A stretch of 31,097 nt of DNA, taken from assembly GCA_022839625.1 (NCBI GenBank), contig JALHJL010000054.1:1-31097 (forward strand), read 5' to 3'. The DNA comes from Phycisphaerales bacterium. Lineage in GTDB: Bacteria; Planctomycetota; Phycisphaerae; UBA1845; Fen-1342. Positions 7,294 through 15,057 of this stretch are shown piece by piece. Numbering within the stretch: the stretch's first letter is position 1; each line of letters opens with the position of its first letter. Made by a program: the position numbers and the translations under genes. The notes beneath the pieces were generated by a model, which did not search any database, was not told where the DNA came from, and worked only from the letters and a program-made list of their open reading frames with translations.

Positions 7294-8285
7294 TGTCACG
7301 TCGTTGACCACCCGATTCTCATGTATGACGGAACCGTCACAGCCGTGCAGGACGTAAAGGTCGGCGATCTGTTGATGGGCCCTGACAGTCAGCCGCGGCG
7401 CGTCTTGTCGTTGTGCCGCGGAGAGGACGAACCCACATGCTCGCGTTGGTCTGCACGAACGAGGGAAAGCGCGACTTCCCCTGCCAGCGACGGGGCGGTG
7501 AAACGGAAGCAGTCACGGTTCGGGATTACCTTCGCAGGTCCAAGTCGTGGCAGCACCTCCGCAAGCTGTACCACGTGCCGGTTGACTTTGCTGTCCGGCG
7601 GGATCTGCCAATCCCGCCATACATCCTGGGGCTGCTACTGGGGGACGGCAGCTTCTGCGGCGATGTGATCGAGTTGACGACGGCCGACGAGCCGACGGCA
7701 TTGGCGTGGCTCGATTACGCCCACAGTGTCGGATGTACGGTCGCGGTGCGCGACGATGGCGGGCGGTGTCCGACTTACCGGCTGGTGCGGGGCGGTGGCC
7801 GGTACAACGTCGTTGGGGATGCGCTCCGTGCAATAGGGCTGGCCGGCCGCCGCTCGGGTACGAAGTTCATCCCCCACTTGTACCTGACCGCCTCGCGCAC
7901 CGATCGGCTGGCCCTTCTGGCAGGCCTCATGGACAGCGACGGTTCTGCCAACAAGTCCGGGTGCGATTACGTCACCAAGTCTCGGGAATTGGCGGTTGAT
8001 CTGATGTTCCTGGTGCGGAGCCTCGGCCTTGCCGCGTCCTGCACCGAGAAGTACTGCGCATGTCAGACCGGAGCGGGCGGCTGGTTTTTCCGTGTCTCGA
8101 TCTGGGGCGATTTCGCGGAGGTCCCCTGCCGTCTGGCCCGGCGGCAGCCCACGCCGCGCCGCCAGAAGAAGAGTGTGTCGCGGTCCGGATTCCGCGTCGA
8201 ACCGCACGGCCGCGGAGCATTCTACGGCTTCGTGCTCGATGGGGACCATCTCTACCTCGACGGCCACTTCCTAGTGCACCACAAC
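7294..8285 (+). other. Intein with LAGLIDADG homing endonuclease domain (frameshifted)
   Basis: It begins at Cys1 (codon 7294, CHVVDHPILMYDG, block A) and ends in FLVHHN at 8283-8285, followed by Ser+1 of the helicase. The terminal His-Asn and the nucleophiles Cys1 and Ser+1 are those needed for protein splicing. DGDHLYLDGHFLVHHN gives blocks F and G. Two DOD motifs, PYILGLLLGDG (about 7618) and LLAGLMDSDG (about 7914), mark the endonuclease domain. It sits inside the P-loop, a favourite intein site. The DNA is 992 bases, not a multiple of three, because of an indel near 7430. Only HMLALV remains where block B with its TxxH should be, so splicing is probably lost. Confidence 0.88.
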
Positions 8286-8404
8286 AGCGGCAAGACCCCC
8301 TGCATCGCCACGATCTGCCGCGATTCGGTGCAGCGCTGGGGCGGGAAGGTGTTGATCCTCGCGCACGTGAAGGAACTGCTCGAGCAGGCGCGATCGCGCC
8401 CGAC

Positions 8405-9976
8405 GTGCCCGTGGGCATCTACTCGGCCGGCCTCAAACGCCGCGACCTCGGGTACGCCGTCACGATTGCCGGCATTCAGTCGGTTTACCAGAAGGCCTGC
8501 GACGTGGGGCCAGTTGACCTGGCCATCGTCGATGAGGCCCATCTGATCCCGCCCGATGGCGAGGGCATGTACCGGCAGTTCCTGGCCGACATGCGGGTGA
8601 TCAACCCGCACGTGCGCGTGATTGGCTTCACCGCTACGCCGTTCCGGATGAAGAGCGGGACGATCTGCGCGCCCGACAACATCCTGAACGCCGTCTGCTA
8701 CGAGATCGGCGTGCGCGAGCTGATCGTGCAGGGCTACCTGTGTCCGCTGCGGACACGCGCGGGCACGCAGAAGCCCGACACCGACCAGTTGCATGTGCGT
8801 GGCGGCGAGTACGTCGCGAGCGAGGTCGAGGAGCTCATGGATGATGAGAACCTCGTCCGCTCCGCGTGCCGCGAGATTGTCGAGCACACGCGCGAGCGGC
8901 ACTCCGTTCTGATTTTCGCGGCTGGCGTCAGGCACGGGCAGCACGTCGCCGAGATCCTGCGGACGCGGCACAACGCCGAATGTGGCTTCGTCTGCGGCGA
9001 GACGCTGCCGTTCGATCGGGACGAGACGTTGCGACGGTTCCGCAGCGGCGAACTGAAGTACCTCTGCAACGTCAACGTGCTCACGACCGGCTTCGACGCG
9101 CCCAACATCGACTGCGTCGCACTGCTGCGGCCGACGCTCTCGCCGGGGCTGTACTACCAGATGACTGGGAGGGGCTTCCGACTCCACCCGGGCAAGACCG
9201 ACTGCCTGGTGCTCGACTTCGGCGGCAACGTGCTCCGGCACGGCCCCGTCGACTTGCTGCGGGTCACGGACTCCGACCGGACCGGCACCGGCGAAGCGCC
9301 GGCGAAGGAATGTCCGCAGTGCCATGCGGTCATCGCGGCCGGCTACGCGACCTGCCCGGAATGCGGGTACGCGTTCCCGCCGCCCGAGCGGCAGAAACAC
9401 CGCGCCACTGCGGGGACCGAGGCCATCCTCTCGGATCAGGACACCCGCACCGATTACGAGGTGGCGGAGGTGTTCTACGCCGTCCATGAGAAGCGTGGCG
9501 CGCCACCCGATGCGCCGCGCACCTTGCGCGTGGACTACAAGATCGGCTTCCAGACGTACGTCTCGGAGTGGGTCTGCGTCGAGCACACCGGCTTCGCGCG
9601 GCACAAGGCCGAGCAGTGGTGGCAGGCGCGTTCGCTCGCGCCGGTCCCGGCCACGGCGGATGCGGCGGTGGAGCTGGCCGAAGCCGGCGCCCTGGCGCCG
9701 ACGCTGGCAATCACTGTGCAGCGCCGCCCGGATGACCAGTTTGACCGGGTCGTCGCTTATCGCTTGGGGGAAATCCCGGCCTGGGAGGACGGGACCGACG
9801 ATGCATCCGCCCCTGTGGATGCCGCTTGTCCGCAGTGCGGGCGCGCGGATCGGACCTTGCAGCCCGGCAAGGGCCCGCACGCGGGTCAGGAAGTCTGCGC
9901 GTGGTGCGGCCAATGGCTGCGCTGGGTGTCGCGGGAGGAGTACGAGCAGCGGGTCTATGACGAGGTGCCGTTCTGA
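8405..9976 (+). CDS. Helicase C-terminal fragment (DEAH, RecA2 and zinc-ribbon domains)
   Basis: This is the longest uninterrupted piece of the broken helicase. Its real homology begins at about 8390 (IAPDVPVGIYSAGLKRRDLG), with an in-frame GTG at 8405. The frame is open back to 8060, but that part overlaps the intein and is only a shadow. It keeps DEAH, TAT, the whole second RecA domain and both Cys sets, but lacks the P-loop, so it could not hydrolyse ATP alone. The stop overlaps the next ATG as TGATG. Confidence 0.6.
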   Translation: MPVGIYSAGLKRRDLGYAVTIAGIQSVYQKACDVGPVDLAIVDEAHLIPPDGEGMYRQFLADMRVINPHVRVIGFTATPFRMKSGTICAPDNILNAVCYEIGVRELIVQGYLCPLRTRAGTQKPDTDQLHVRGGEYVASEVEELMDDENLVRSACREIVEHTRERHSVLIFAAGVRHGQHVAEILRTRHNAECGFVCGETLPFDRDETLRRFRSGELKYLCNVNVLTTGFDAPNIDCVALLRPTLSPGLYYQMTGRGFRLHPGKTDCLVLDFGGNVLRHGPVDLLRVTDSDRTGTGEAPAKECPQCHAVIAAGYATCPECGYAFPPPERQKHRATAGTEAILSDQDTRTDYEVAEVFYAVHEKRGAPPDAPRTLRVDYKIGFQTYVSEWVCVEHTGFARHKAEQWWQARSLAPVPATADAAVELAEAGALAPTLAITVQRRPDDQFDRVVAYRLGEIPAWEDGTDDASAPVDAACPQCGRADRTLQPGKGPHAGQEVCAWCGQWLRWVSREEYEQRVYDEVPF

Positions 9977-11172
9977 TGATGGTCGGCACGCGCATCATCA
10001 TCGACCCGCAGCTGCGCGAGCTGATCCCGCCGCTCCGCGACGAGGAACGGCAGGCGCTGGAGGAGAATATCCGCCGCGACGGCTGCCGCGACCCGCTGGT
10101 CGTGTGGCGCGGCCACGACATCCTGCTGGACGGACACCACCGCTACGAGATCTGTCAGCGGCATGGCATCGACTTCGCGGTTACCGAAGTCAACCTGCCC
10201 GACCGGGAGGCCGCAGCCGACTGGATCGATGCCAACCAGCTCGGCCGGCGCAACCTGACGCCCGACCAGGCGGCGCTGCTGCGTGGGCGCAGGTACAACC
10301 GCCTGAAGAAACAGCACGGTGGGGATCGGCGTTCAAGTCCTCAAAATGAGGACTTGAATGGCAAGACCGCAGCCCGGCTCGCACTCGAGCACGGTGTGTC
10401 CAGGCAGACGATCGAGCGCGACGGCCAGTTCGCCGCGGCGATTGAGAAGACGGCGGCGATCGAACCCGACTTGGAGCGGAAGGTCGCCAGCGGCAAAGGG
10501 CCCCCCAAGGCCGCCGTCATCAAGGCTGCCGAGCTGCTGGAGACGCATCCCGACCAGGCCCGCGCTGTACTCGAAGGCCGTCGCACTGCTGCAGACGTCG
10601 TGCGCGAGTTGCGGCGGGAGGCGACCGCCCAGCGCCTCAACGAGGTCGCCGCACGCGAGACGCAGTCGCCCGAGGGCGTGTTTGACGTGATCGTCATCGA
10701 CCCGCCCTGGCCGATGCGGAAGATCGAGCGCGACTGCCGACCCAACCAGACCGAGCTCGACTACCCGACGATGACCGAGGAGCAGCTCGGGGCGCTGACG
10801 ATTCCCGCGGCCGAGGACTGCCACGTCTGGCTGTGGACGACGCACCGCTTCCTGCCCATGGCGCTGCGGCTGCTCGACGCTTGGGGGCTGAAGTACGTCT
10901 GCACGTTCGTCTGGCACAAGCCGGGTGGATTTCAGCCCGTCGGCCTGCCGCAGTTCAACTGCGAGTTCGCGCTGTACGCACGGCGCGGCACCCCCGTTTT
11001 TCTCGACACGAAGGCGTTTCGAACGTGCTTCGAAGCGCCGCGCGGCCGGCACAGCGAGAAACCCGCAGCGTTCTATGACCTGGTGCGGCGGGTCACGGCG
11101 GGCCGGCGCCTGGACATGTTCAACCGGCGGGCGATCGCCGGCTTCGTCGGCTGGGGCAAGGAGGCCCAATGA
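9976..11172 (+). CDS. ParB-domain / MT-A70 DNA adenine methyltransferase fusion
   Basis: A 398-aa two-part protein. Residues about 8-110 form a ParB/Srx-type domain (DPLVVWRGHDILLDGHHRYE, with GHHRYE the core). A ParB-like HTH segment lies near 115-155 (GGDRRSS, then LALEHGVSRQTIERD). Residues about 232-395 are an MT-A70 methyltransferase: DVIVIDPPW with D242-P-P-W245 as the catalytic motif, VWLWTTHRFLPMAL, and EKPAAFYDLVRRV. It probably makes N6-methyladenine in phage DNA, perhaps to evade host restriction. No cognate endonuclease lies nearby. It starts one base inside the helicase stop codon. An AT-rich perfect inverted repeat lies within the HTH-coding part. Confidence 0.88.
   Translation: MMVGTRIIIDPQLRELIPPLRDEERQALEENIRRDGCRDPLVVWRGHDILLDGHHRYEICQRHGIDFAVTEVNLPDREAAADWIDANQLGRRNLTPDQAALLRGRRYNRLKKQHGGDRRSSPQNEDLNGKTAARLALEHGVSRQTIERDGQFAAAIEKTAAIEPDLERKVASGKGPPKAAVIKAAELLETHPDQARAVLEGRRTAADVVRELRREATAQRLNEVAARETQSPEGVFDVIVIDPPWPMRKIERDCRPNQTELDYPTMTEEQLGALTIPAAEDCHVWLWTTHRFLPMALRLLDAWGLKYVCTFVWHKPGGFQPVGLPQFNCEFALYARRGTPVFLDTKAFRTCFEAPRGRHSEKPAAFYDLVRRVTAGRRLDMFNRRAIAGFVGWGKEAQ
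10332..10358. repeat. Perfect 11-bp inverted repeat inside the MT-A70 gene
   Basis: TTCAAGTCCTC (10332-10342), loop AAAAT, then the exact complement GAGGACTTGAA (10348-10358). The stretch is much richer in A/T than the surrounding coding DNA. It could be an operator, an RNA hairpin or a recombination site; nothing further supports one of these. Confidence 0.6.
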
Positions 11173-11663
11173 GCGATTGGCAGCACGACAAACGCTGGTC
11201 CGACCGCTTCATCCCCGAGATCCGCGGGATCGTGGCGCGACACCTGATCCTCGAGGCCCCACTCGAGGAGGACCAGCAGCGCAACACGGACCTGATCGTC
11301 CTGCGGTCGTCGGCCGTGCGCATCGCGTGTCGCGTGCGCCGCGCGCAGTACGCCGAGCGCTACGGCGACGAGTTCACCATTCGCACGCGCCGCCTCTACG
11401 GCGCCAAGACCGAGCTGGCCAAGCTGCTGGAGGGCTGGGGGGACGCGCTGTTCTACGGCTTCGCGGGTGACGAGGGCATCACGCGCTGGCTGCTCGGCGA
11501 CCTGGACGTCTTCCGCCATTGGCACGCGGCGGAGCTGCAGCGCTTGCCGGCCGGTTGTCCGCCCGGGCTCGAGCAGACGAACGGGGATGCCAGCTCGCAG
11601 TTCATGGCGTTCAAGCTGGCCTGGTTGCCGCACGAGTTCACCATCGCCTGTTCGGCGAACTGA
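11169..11663 (+). CDS. Hypothetical protein, possible nuclease-like fold (164 aa)
   Basis: It starts in an ATGA overlap with the methyltransferase. The N-terminal half reads IVARHLILEAPLEEDQQRNT, then DLIVL and AVRIACRVRR. An acidic pair followed by D...R.ACRVR is loosely similar to a restriction-endonuclease-like core, but the family was not recognised with certainty. The second half holds Trp/Phe-rich segments (EGWGDALFYGFAGDE). It belongs to the replication operon by overlap and spacing. Beyond a possible nucleic-acid role, no function is offered. Confidence 0.7.
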   Translation: MSDWQHDKRWSDRFIPEIRGIVARHLILEAPLEEDQQRNTDLIVLRSSAVRIACRVRRAQYAERYGDEFTIRTRRLYGAKTELAKLLEGWGDALFYGFAGDEGITRWLLGDLDVFRHWHAAELQRLPAGCPPGLEQTNGDASSQFMAFKLAWLPHEFTIACSAN

Positions 11664-11963
11664 GTGGCTGCGGTGGTGACGGTCCTGCGCCACGGGAAGG
11701 AGGCCCATCTGGATCACACGGGTTCCGGACAACTCGGCATGCTGGACCGCATCGCGGGTCTGCTGCAGGCGACGCTGGCGATCGACCTCGCCGAGCTCGA
11801 GCGGCTCGTGCAGGAGGCGCACGAGTGCGCGCGCGATCAGATGGAGGCACCCGAGGAGCGTTTCCCGATCTCGCGGCAGGCGCTGCGGATGTTCTGGCGC
11901 TTCCGTCTCTACCTGGACACGATCGATACGCCGCTGCCGGGGTACGGGGGTGATCCCGGATGA
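11664..11963 (+). CDS. Hypothetical protein (99 aa)
   Basis: GTG at 11664 directly follows the previous stop, and the stop overlaps the primase ATG at 11960 (ATGA). It is mainly helical (GMLDRIAGLLQATLAIDLAE) and ends in a flexible Gly/Pro tail. Not recognised. Position suggests a small helper protein for replication. Confidence 0.65.
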   Translation: MAAVVTVLRHGKEAHLDHTGSGQLGMLDRIAGLLQATLAIDLAELERLVQEAHECARDQMEAPEERFPISRQALRMFWRFRLYLDTIDTPLPGYGGDPG

Positions 11964-14248
11964 CGCCGGCCGACACTCTCAGTCCGATGCTCGCCACGGC
12001 GACACGCTATCTGGGCGCCGGCTTGTGCGTCCTACCGGCGATCGTGCCGGAAAAGCGCCCGGCGCTGCCGCGCTGGAAGCAGTATCAGCGGCGCCTGCCG
12101 ACCGCCGACGAACTCGGCCGGTGGTTCCGCAATGCCGATGGGGTGTGTCTCATCGCGGGCGCTGTCTCCGGCCATCTGGAGATGATCGACTTCGACGTCG
12201 GGGCCGACCGGTACGAGGCGTGGGTCGCGCTTGTGCAACGGCGCGCGCCCGAGCTGCTCGCGCAGTTGGTCGTCGAGCGCACGCAGTCCGGCGGGCGGCA
12301 TGTCGTTTACCGGTGCACCGTGCCCGTCAACGGGAACCTCAAGCTCGCCCAGCGGGCCATCGAAACGCCCGATGGCCAGCCGGTCATCATCCACGGCAAG
12401 CAGTACCGGCCGCGGCGACACGGGGATCGCTGGCTCGCCGTGGTGACGCTGATCGAGACCCGCGGCGAAGGTGGGCTGTTCCTCTGCGCGCCGTCGCCCG
12501 GGTACGAGCTGATCCAGGGCGACCTGGCGGCGTTGCCGGTGCTGACCGAGGAGCAGCGCATCACGCTGCTGGATGCGGCGTGGGAACTCAATGAGTGGGC
12601 CGAGCCGGTCGAGCCCCCCACACCCCCCGGCAACATCAGCGACCGCCCCGGCGACGAGTTCAATCGCCGTGGCGATCCGCGCGATGTTCTGCGCCGCCAT
12701 GGGTGGACGCTCGTGCGCGGTGGTGACAACGAGTACTGGCGCCGGCCCGGGAAGGCTGACGGCTGCAGTGCGACGCTCAAGGATGGCGTGTTCTACGTCT
12801 TCAGCTCGAACGCCGCGCCCTTCGAGCCAAATCGCGCCTACGCCCCGTTCGCGGTCTACGCGCTGCTGGACCACGGCGGCGATTTCGCTGCCGCGGCGCT
12901 GGCCCTGAGTGCGCAGGGCTACGGCAGCGTTGGTATGGCCGGGACAGGCGATGTCGATCTCAGCGCCTTCGGCAGTGGCGGTCCGGCCGAACGCGACCCG
13001 CCGGCGCCGCCGGTGCCCGATCCCGGCCCGCTGCCGGACGACCTGCTGCGCGTCCCGGGTTTTGTCGGCGAGGTCATGGACTACTGCCTGGCGACCGCGC
13101 CCTACCCGAATCCGGTGATGGCGTTCTGCGGCGCGCTGGCGTTGCAGGCGTTCCTGGCCGGCCGCCGTGTCCGGGACGCCGGCGACAACCGCACCAACAT
13201 CTACCTGCTCGGCCTGGCGCACTCGGCCGCGGGCAAGGACTGGCCGCGCAAGGTCAATACGCGGATCGTGCACGAAGCTGGCTTGGCCGAGTGCCTCGGC
13301 GACCGCTTCGCCTCGGGTGAGGGCGTCCAGGACGCCTTGTTCCTGAACCCGTGCATGCTGTTCCAGACCGACGAGATCGACGGCATGCTGCAGTCGATCA
13401 ACAAGGCGAAGGATGCGCGGCACGAGAACGTCATGGGCACGTTGCTCACGATGTACTCGGCGTCCAACAGCGTCTTCCCCATGCGCCGCAAAGCCGGCAA
13501 GGCCGCGCCCGGTGTAATCGACCAGCCCAACCTGGTGATCTTCGGCACGGCGATCCCGAACCACTACTACGAGGCCCTGTCCGAACGGATGCTCACGAAC
13601 GGATTCTTCGCGCGCATGGTCATCCTCGAATCCGGACCCCGCTGCAAAGGGCAGGAACCGCGGATCGTCGAGGTGCCCGAGCGCGTCATCGACACCGCCC
13701 GCTGGTGGGCGGAGTTCCGGCCGGGGCGTGGCAACCTGCAGGACTGGCACCCCGTGCCCCAGATTGTCGCGGCGACGGACGAGGCCCAGGCGTTGCTGGT
13801 CGCGACCCGTGAGGAGGCCGAAGCCGAGTACGCCAGCGCCGAGTCCGCCGGTGACCCGGTGGGCACCACGGTGTGGGGACGCGTCAGCGAGCAGACCCGC
13901 AAGCTGGCCCTGCTGCACGCCGTCAGCGCGGACCACCGCGCGCCGCGCATCGACGCTGCCGCCGTGCGCTGGGCATCGCGGTTCGTCCTGCACCAGACGC
14001 GGCGGATGCTCTACATGGCGTCCGGCCACGTGGCTGAGAACCCGTTCCACGCCGAATGCCTCAGGCTCGTGCGGAAGCTGCGGGAGTCCCCCGACCGGCA
14101 GATGGCGCGCAACAAGCTCATGCGGCTGATGCACTGCAAGGCCGCGGATTTCGACCAGATCGTCGGCACGCTTCTCCAGCAAGGCGACATCGTGCCCGTG
14201 GACATTCCCACCAAGACCAAGACCGCACAGGGCTATCGACTGCCATGA
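11960..14248 (+). CDS. Bifunctional primase-polymerase (PrimPol) with C-terminal P-loop-like domain
   Basis: 762 aa. Residues about 15-200 are the AEP/PrimPol domain (ATRYLGAGLCVLPAI, PRWKQYQRR). The catalytic pair is D77-F-D79 in MIDFDVG, and TQSGGRHVVYR carries the SGGxH motif. A second region (about 230-320) has a zinc-poor PriCT-like look (DVLRRHGWTLVRGGDNEYW). From about 360 a helicase-like domain follows, with NIYLLGLAHSAAGKDWPRK in place of Walker A and MLFQTDEIDG as Walker B. The Walker A lysine is followed by Asp, not Ser/Thr, so ATPase activity is uncertain. The C-terminus ends in a small winged-helix-like segment. It should prime and perhaps unwind phage DNA. The iteron-rich region just downstream fits as its origin. 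Confidence 0.85.
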   Translation: MTPADTLSPMLATATRYLGAGLCVLPAIVPEKRPALPRWKQYQRRLPTADELGRWFRNADGVCLIAGAVSGHLEMIDFDVGADRYEAWVALVQRRAPELLAQLVVERTQSGGRHVVYRCTVPVNGNLKLAQRAIETPDGQPVIIHGKQYRPRRHGDRWLAVVTLIETRGEGGLFLCAPSPGYELIQGDLAALPVLTEEQRITLLDAAWELNEWAEPVEPPTPPGNISDRPGDEFNRRGDPRDVLRRHGWTLVRGGDNEYWRRPGKADGCSATLKDGVFYVFSSNAAPFEPNRAYAPFAVYALLDHGGDFAAAALALSAQGYGSVGMAGTGDVDLSAFGSGGPAERDPPAPPVPDPGPLPDDLLRVPGFVGEVMDYCLATAPYPNPVMAFCGALALQAFLAGRRVRDAGDNRTNIYLLGLAHSAAGKDWPRKVNTRIVHEAGLAECLGDRFASGEGVQDALFLNPCMLFQTDEIDGMLQSINKAKDARHENVMGTLLTMYSASNSVFPMRRKAGKAAPGVIDQPNLVIFGTAIPNHYYEALSERMLTNGFFARMVILESGPRCKGQEPRIVEVPERVIDTARWWAEFRPGRGNLQDWHPVPQIVAATDEAQALLVATREEAEAEYASAESAGDPVGTTVWGRVSEQTRKLALLHAVSADHRAPRIDAAAVRWASRFVLHQTRRMLYMASGHVAENPFHAECLRLVRKLRESPDRQMARNKLMRLMHCKAADFDQIVGTLLQQGDIVPVDIPTKTKTAQGYRLP

Positions 14249-14257
14249 CGCCTGTTC

Positions 14258-14372
14258 GAATCCGTCACAGAAATCCGTCACAAAGCATCACGCCAAGGGC
14301 GTGGGCCGGCGCCGCAACGAGCGCGAAGGGTGAATCCGTCACGAATCCGTCACAAGCGGGCGTGACGGATTC
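14258..14372. repeat. Iteron cluster GAATCCGTCAC
   Basis: Direct copies start at 14258, 14271 (AAATCCGTCAC), 14332 and 14343, with an inverted copy at 14362-14372. The copies at 14343 and 14362 form a perfect 11-bp hairpin with an 8-base loop. Outliers at 14431 (GAATCCATCAC) and 14506-14518 (inverted, ending GATTTC) extend the set to seven. Confidence 0.85.
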
Positions 14373-14430
14373 GGAAGGAAGGAAAGCCAAGGAATATAGG
14401 GAGAATAATACTCTCTCTCCCTCTCTATAT

Positions 14431-14504
14431 GAATCCATCACACCCCCCCTCGCGCACTGCGTCTGTGCCCGTGCGCGTACGCGTGAGGGGGGGGTGCTGG
14501 ATTC
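14431..14504. repeat. Large imperfect inverted repeat with C7/G8 tracts
   Basis: The left arm is about 14431-14454 (GAATCC, then CACCCCCCCTC, then GCG). The right arm is about 14481-14504 (GCG, then GAGGGGGGGGTG, then GGATTC). It encloses a short G/C/T spacer. The arms include an iteron variant on the left. It may be a cruciform or a replication-initiation hairpin. Confidence 0.6.
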
Positions 14505-14533
14505 GTGTGACGGATTTCAGGAAGGAGGCCGCT

Positions 14534-14752
14534 ATGCCAGAGCGCTGCGACTGCTGCCGGTTCTTTCATCCCAACCCGCCCGCCGATGCGCCGAACGAGA
14601 TCTCGATGACGGCAGCGGGCATCCAAGGTGGTGGCGACTGCCGCCGCAAGCCCCCTGCCTGGCGGGAACAGCACTTGGCCGCCTTCCCGCTCGTCGCGTG
14701 CGATGGCTGGTGCGGCGAGTTCGAGCCCAAGGCGACCGCGAGCGAGACATGA
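14534..14752 (+). CDS. Small Cys-rich (zinc-binding) protein, 72 aa
   Basis: ATG at 14534 follows AAGGAGG (14522-14528) by five bases; the longer upstream frame runs through the inverted repeats and is rejected. The cysteines are ERCDCCRFF, GGDCRRKPP, VACDGWCGEF. This pattern of six Cys suggests a small metal-binding fold. It lies between the origin-like region and the second methyltransferase and ends in an ATGA overlap with the next frame. Function unknown. Confidence 0.75.
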   Translation: MPERCDCCRFFHPNPPADAPNEISMTAAGIQGGGDCRRKPPAWREQHLAAFPLVACDGWCGEFEPKATASET

Positions 14753-15054
14753 ACGAGCCGAACGAACCAGTCATGGGGCCACAGACGGCCCAACGGACGA
14801 CGGTCGGGCATGGTTCCCCCCTGGCCGAAACGGCCCTCGATGGCCGCGGGAACAGCTCGCGTTGGCAACAGAGTTTGTTGCGCGGGACCGACGCGCCCGC
14901 AACGCGTGCGGGGGCCAACGTGGGCGACGCGGGCACGGCGGCTGGTAGGTCGGTACGAGGTGGCGGCCCCGCGACGCCCGTGGGCCAAACGTCGCGGCCG
15001 TGTGGCCGCCCGGGTGGCGGTGGTTCCGCCAGGTACGAGGACAAGGAGGTCTGA
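14749..15054 (+). CDS. Doubtful hypothetical protein (101 aa)
   Basis: ATG at 14749 overlaps the previous stop (ATGA), and the frame runs to 15054, four bases before the methyltransferase ATG. These junctions support it, but the product is low in hydrophobic core and rich in Gly/Thr/Arg, with no recognisable pattern. The other two frames are also open for long stretches; one encodes WPREQLALATEF, which looks more protein-like. A frameshifted or degenerate gene is therefore possible. Confidence 0.45.
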   Translation: MNEPNEPVMGPQTAQRTTVGHGSPLAETALDGRGNSSRWQQSLLRGTDAPATRAGANVGDAGTAAGRSVRGGGPATPVGQTSRPCGRPGGGGSARYEDKEV

Positions 15055-15057
15055 ACG

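Larger units (their letters stand above)
7198..9976 (+). pseudogene. SF2 DEAD/DEAH helicase with intein in Walker A, broken by two frameshifts
   Basis: The N-extein is at 7198-7293 (MILRPYQNEAIEAVYRHLRE, ending VVLPTG). After an intein it resumes at 8286 with SGKTPCIATICRD, which rebuilds Walker A as PTGSGKT. VDEAHL is the DEAH box (about 8529), GFTATPFR is motif III, and LTTGFDAPNID with YQMTGRGFR are motifs V and VI. Two zinc-ribbon-like Cys sets follow (CPQCH...CPECGY; CPQCGR...CAWCG). Two frame changes are needed: near 7430 inside the intein (frame 1 to 0) and near 8387 after KELLEQ (frame 0 to 2). At both points expected residues also seem to be missing, so each looks like a short deletion rather than slippage. 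Either the gene is decaying or the assembly has two errors. The intact role would be DNA unwinding for phage replication or recombination. Confidence 0.85.
14249..14533. other. Candidate replication origin: iterons plus AT-rich stretch
   Basis: A 285-base non-coding region directly after the primase gene. It holds seven copies or close variants of GAATCCGTCAC, an AT-richer segment (about 14389-14432, with GGAATATAGG, AATAATA and CTATATG), and a large inverted repeat (14431-14504). Iterons, an easily melted stretch and an adjacent primase gene are typical of phage and plasmid origins. Origin function is inferred. Confidence 0.6.

Noticed and set aside
7198..9976. Programmed -1 frameshifting to explain the broken helicase
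   Set aside because: No X-XXY-YYZ heptamer or downstream pseudoknot was seen at either break, and expected residues are missing at both, which points to deletions.
14258..14372. Repeats at 14.3 kb as a CRISPR array
   Set aside because: Units are only 11 bp, spacing is irregular, some copies are inverted and no cas gene is near.
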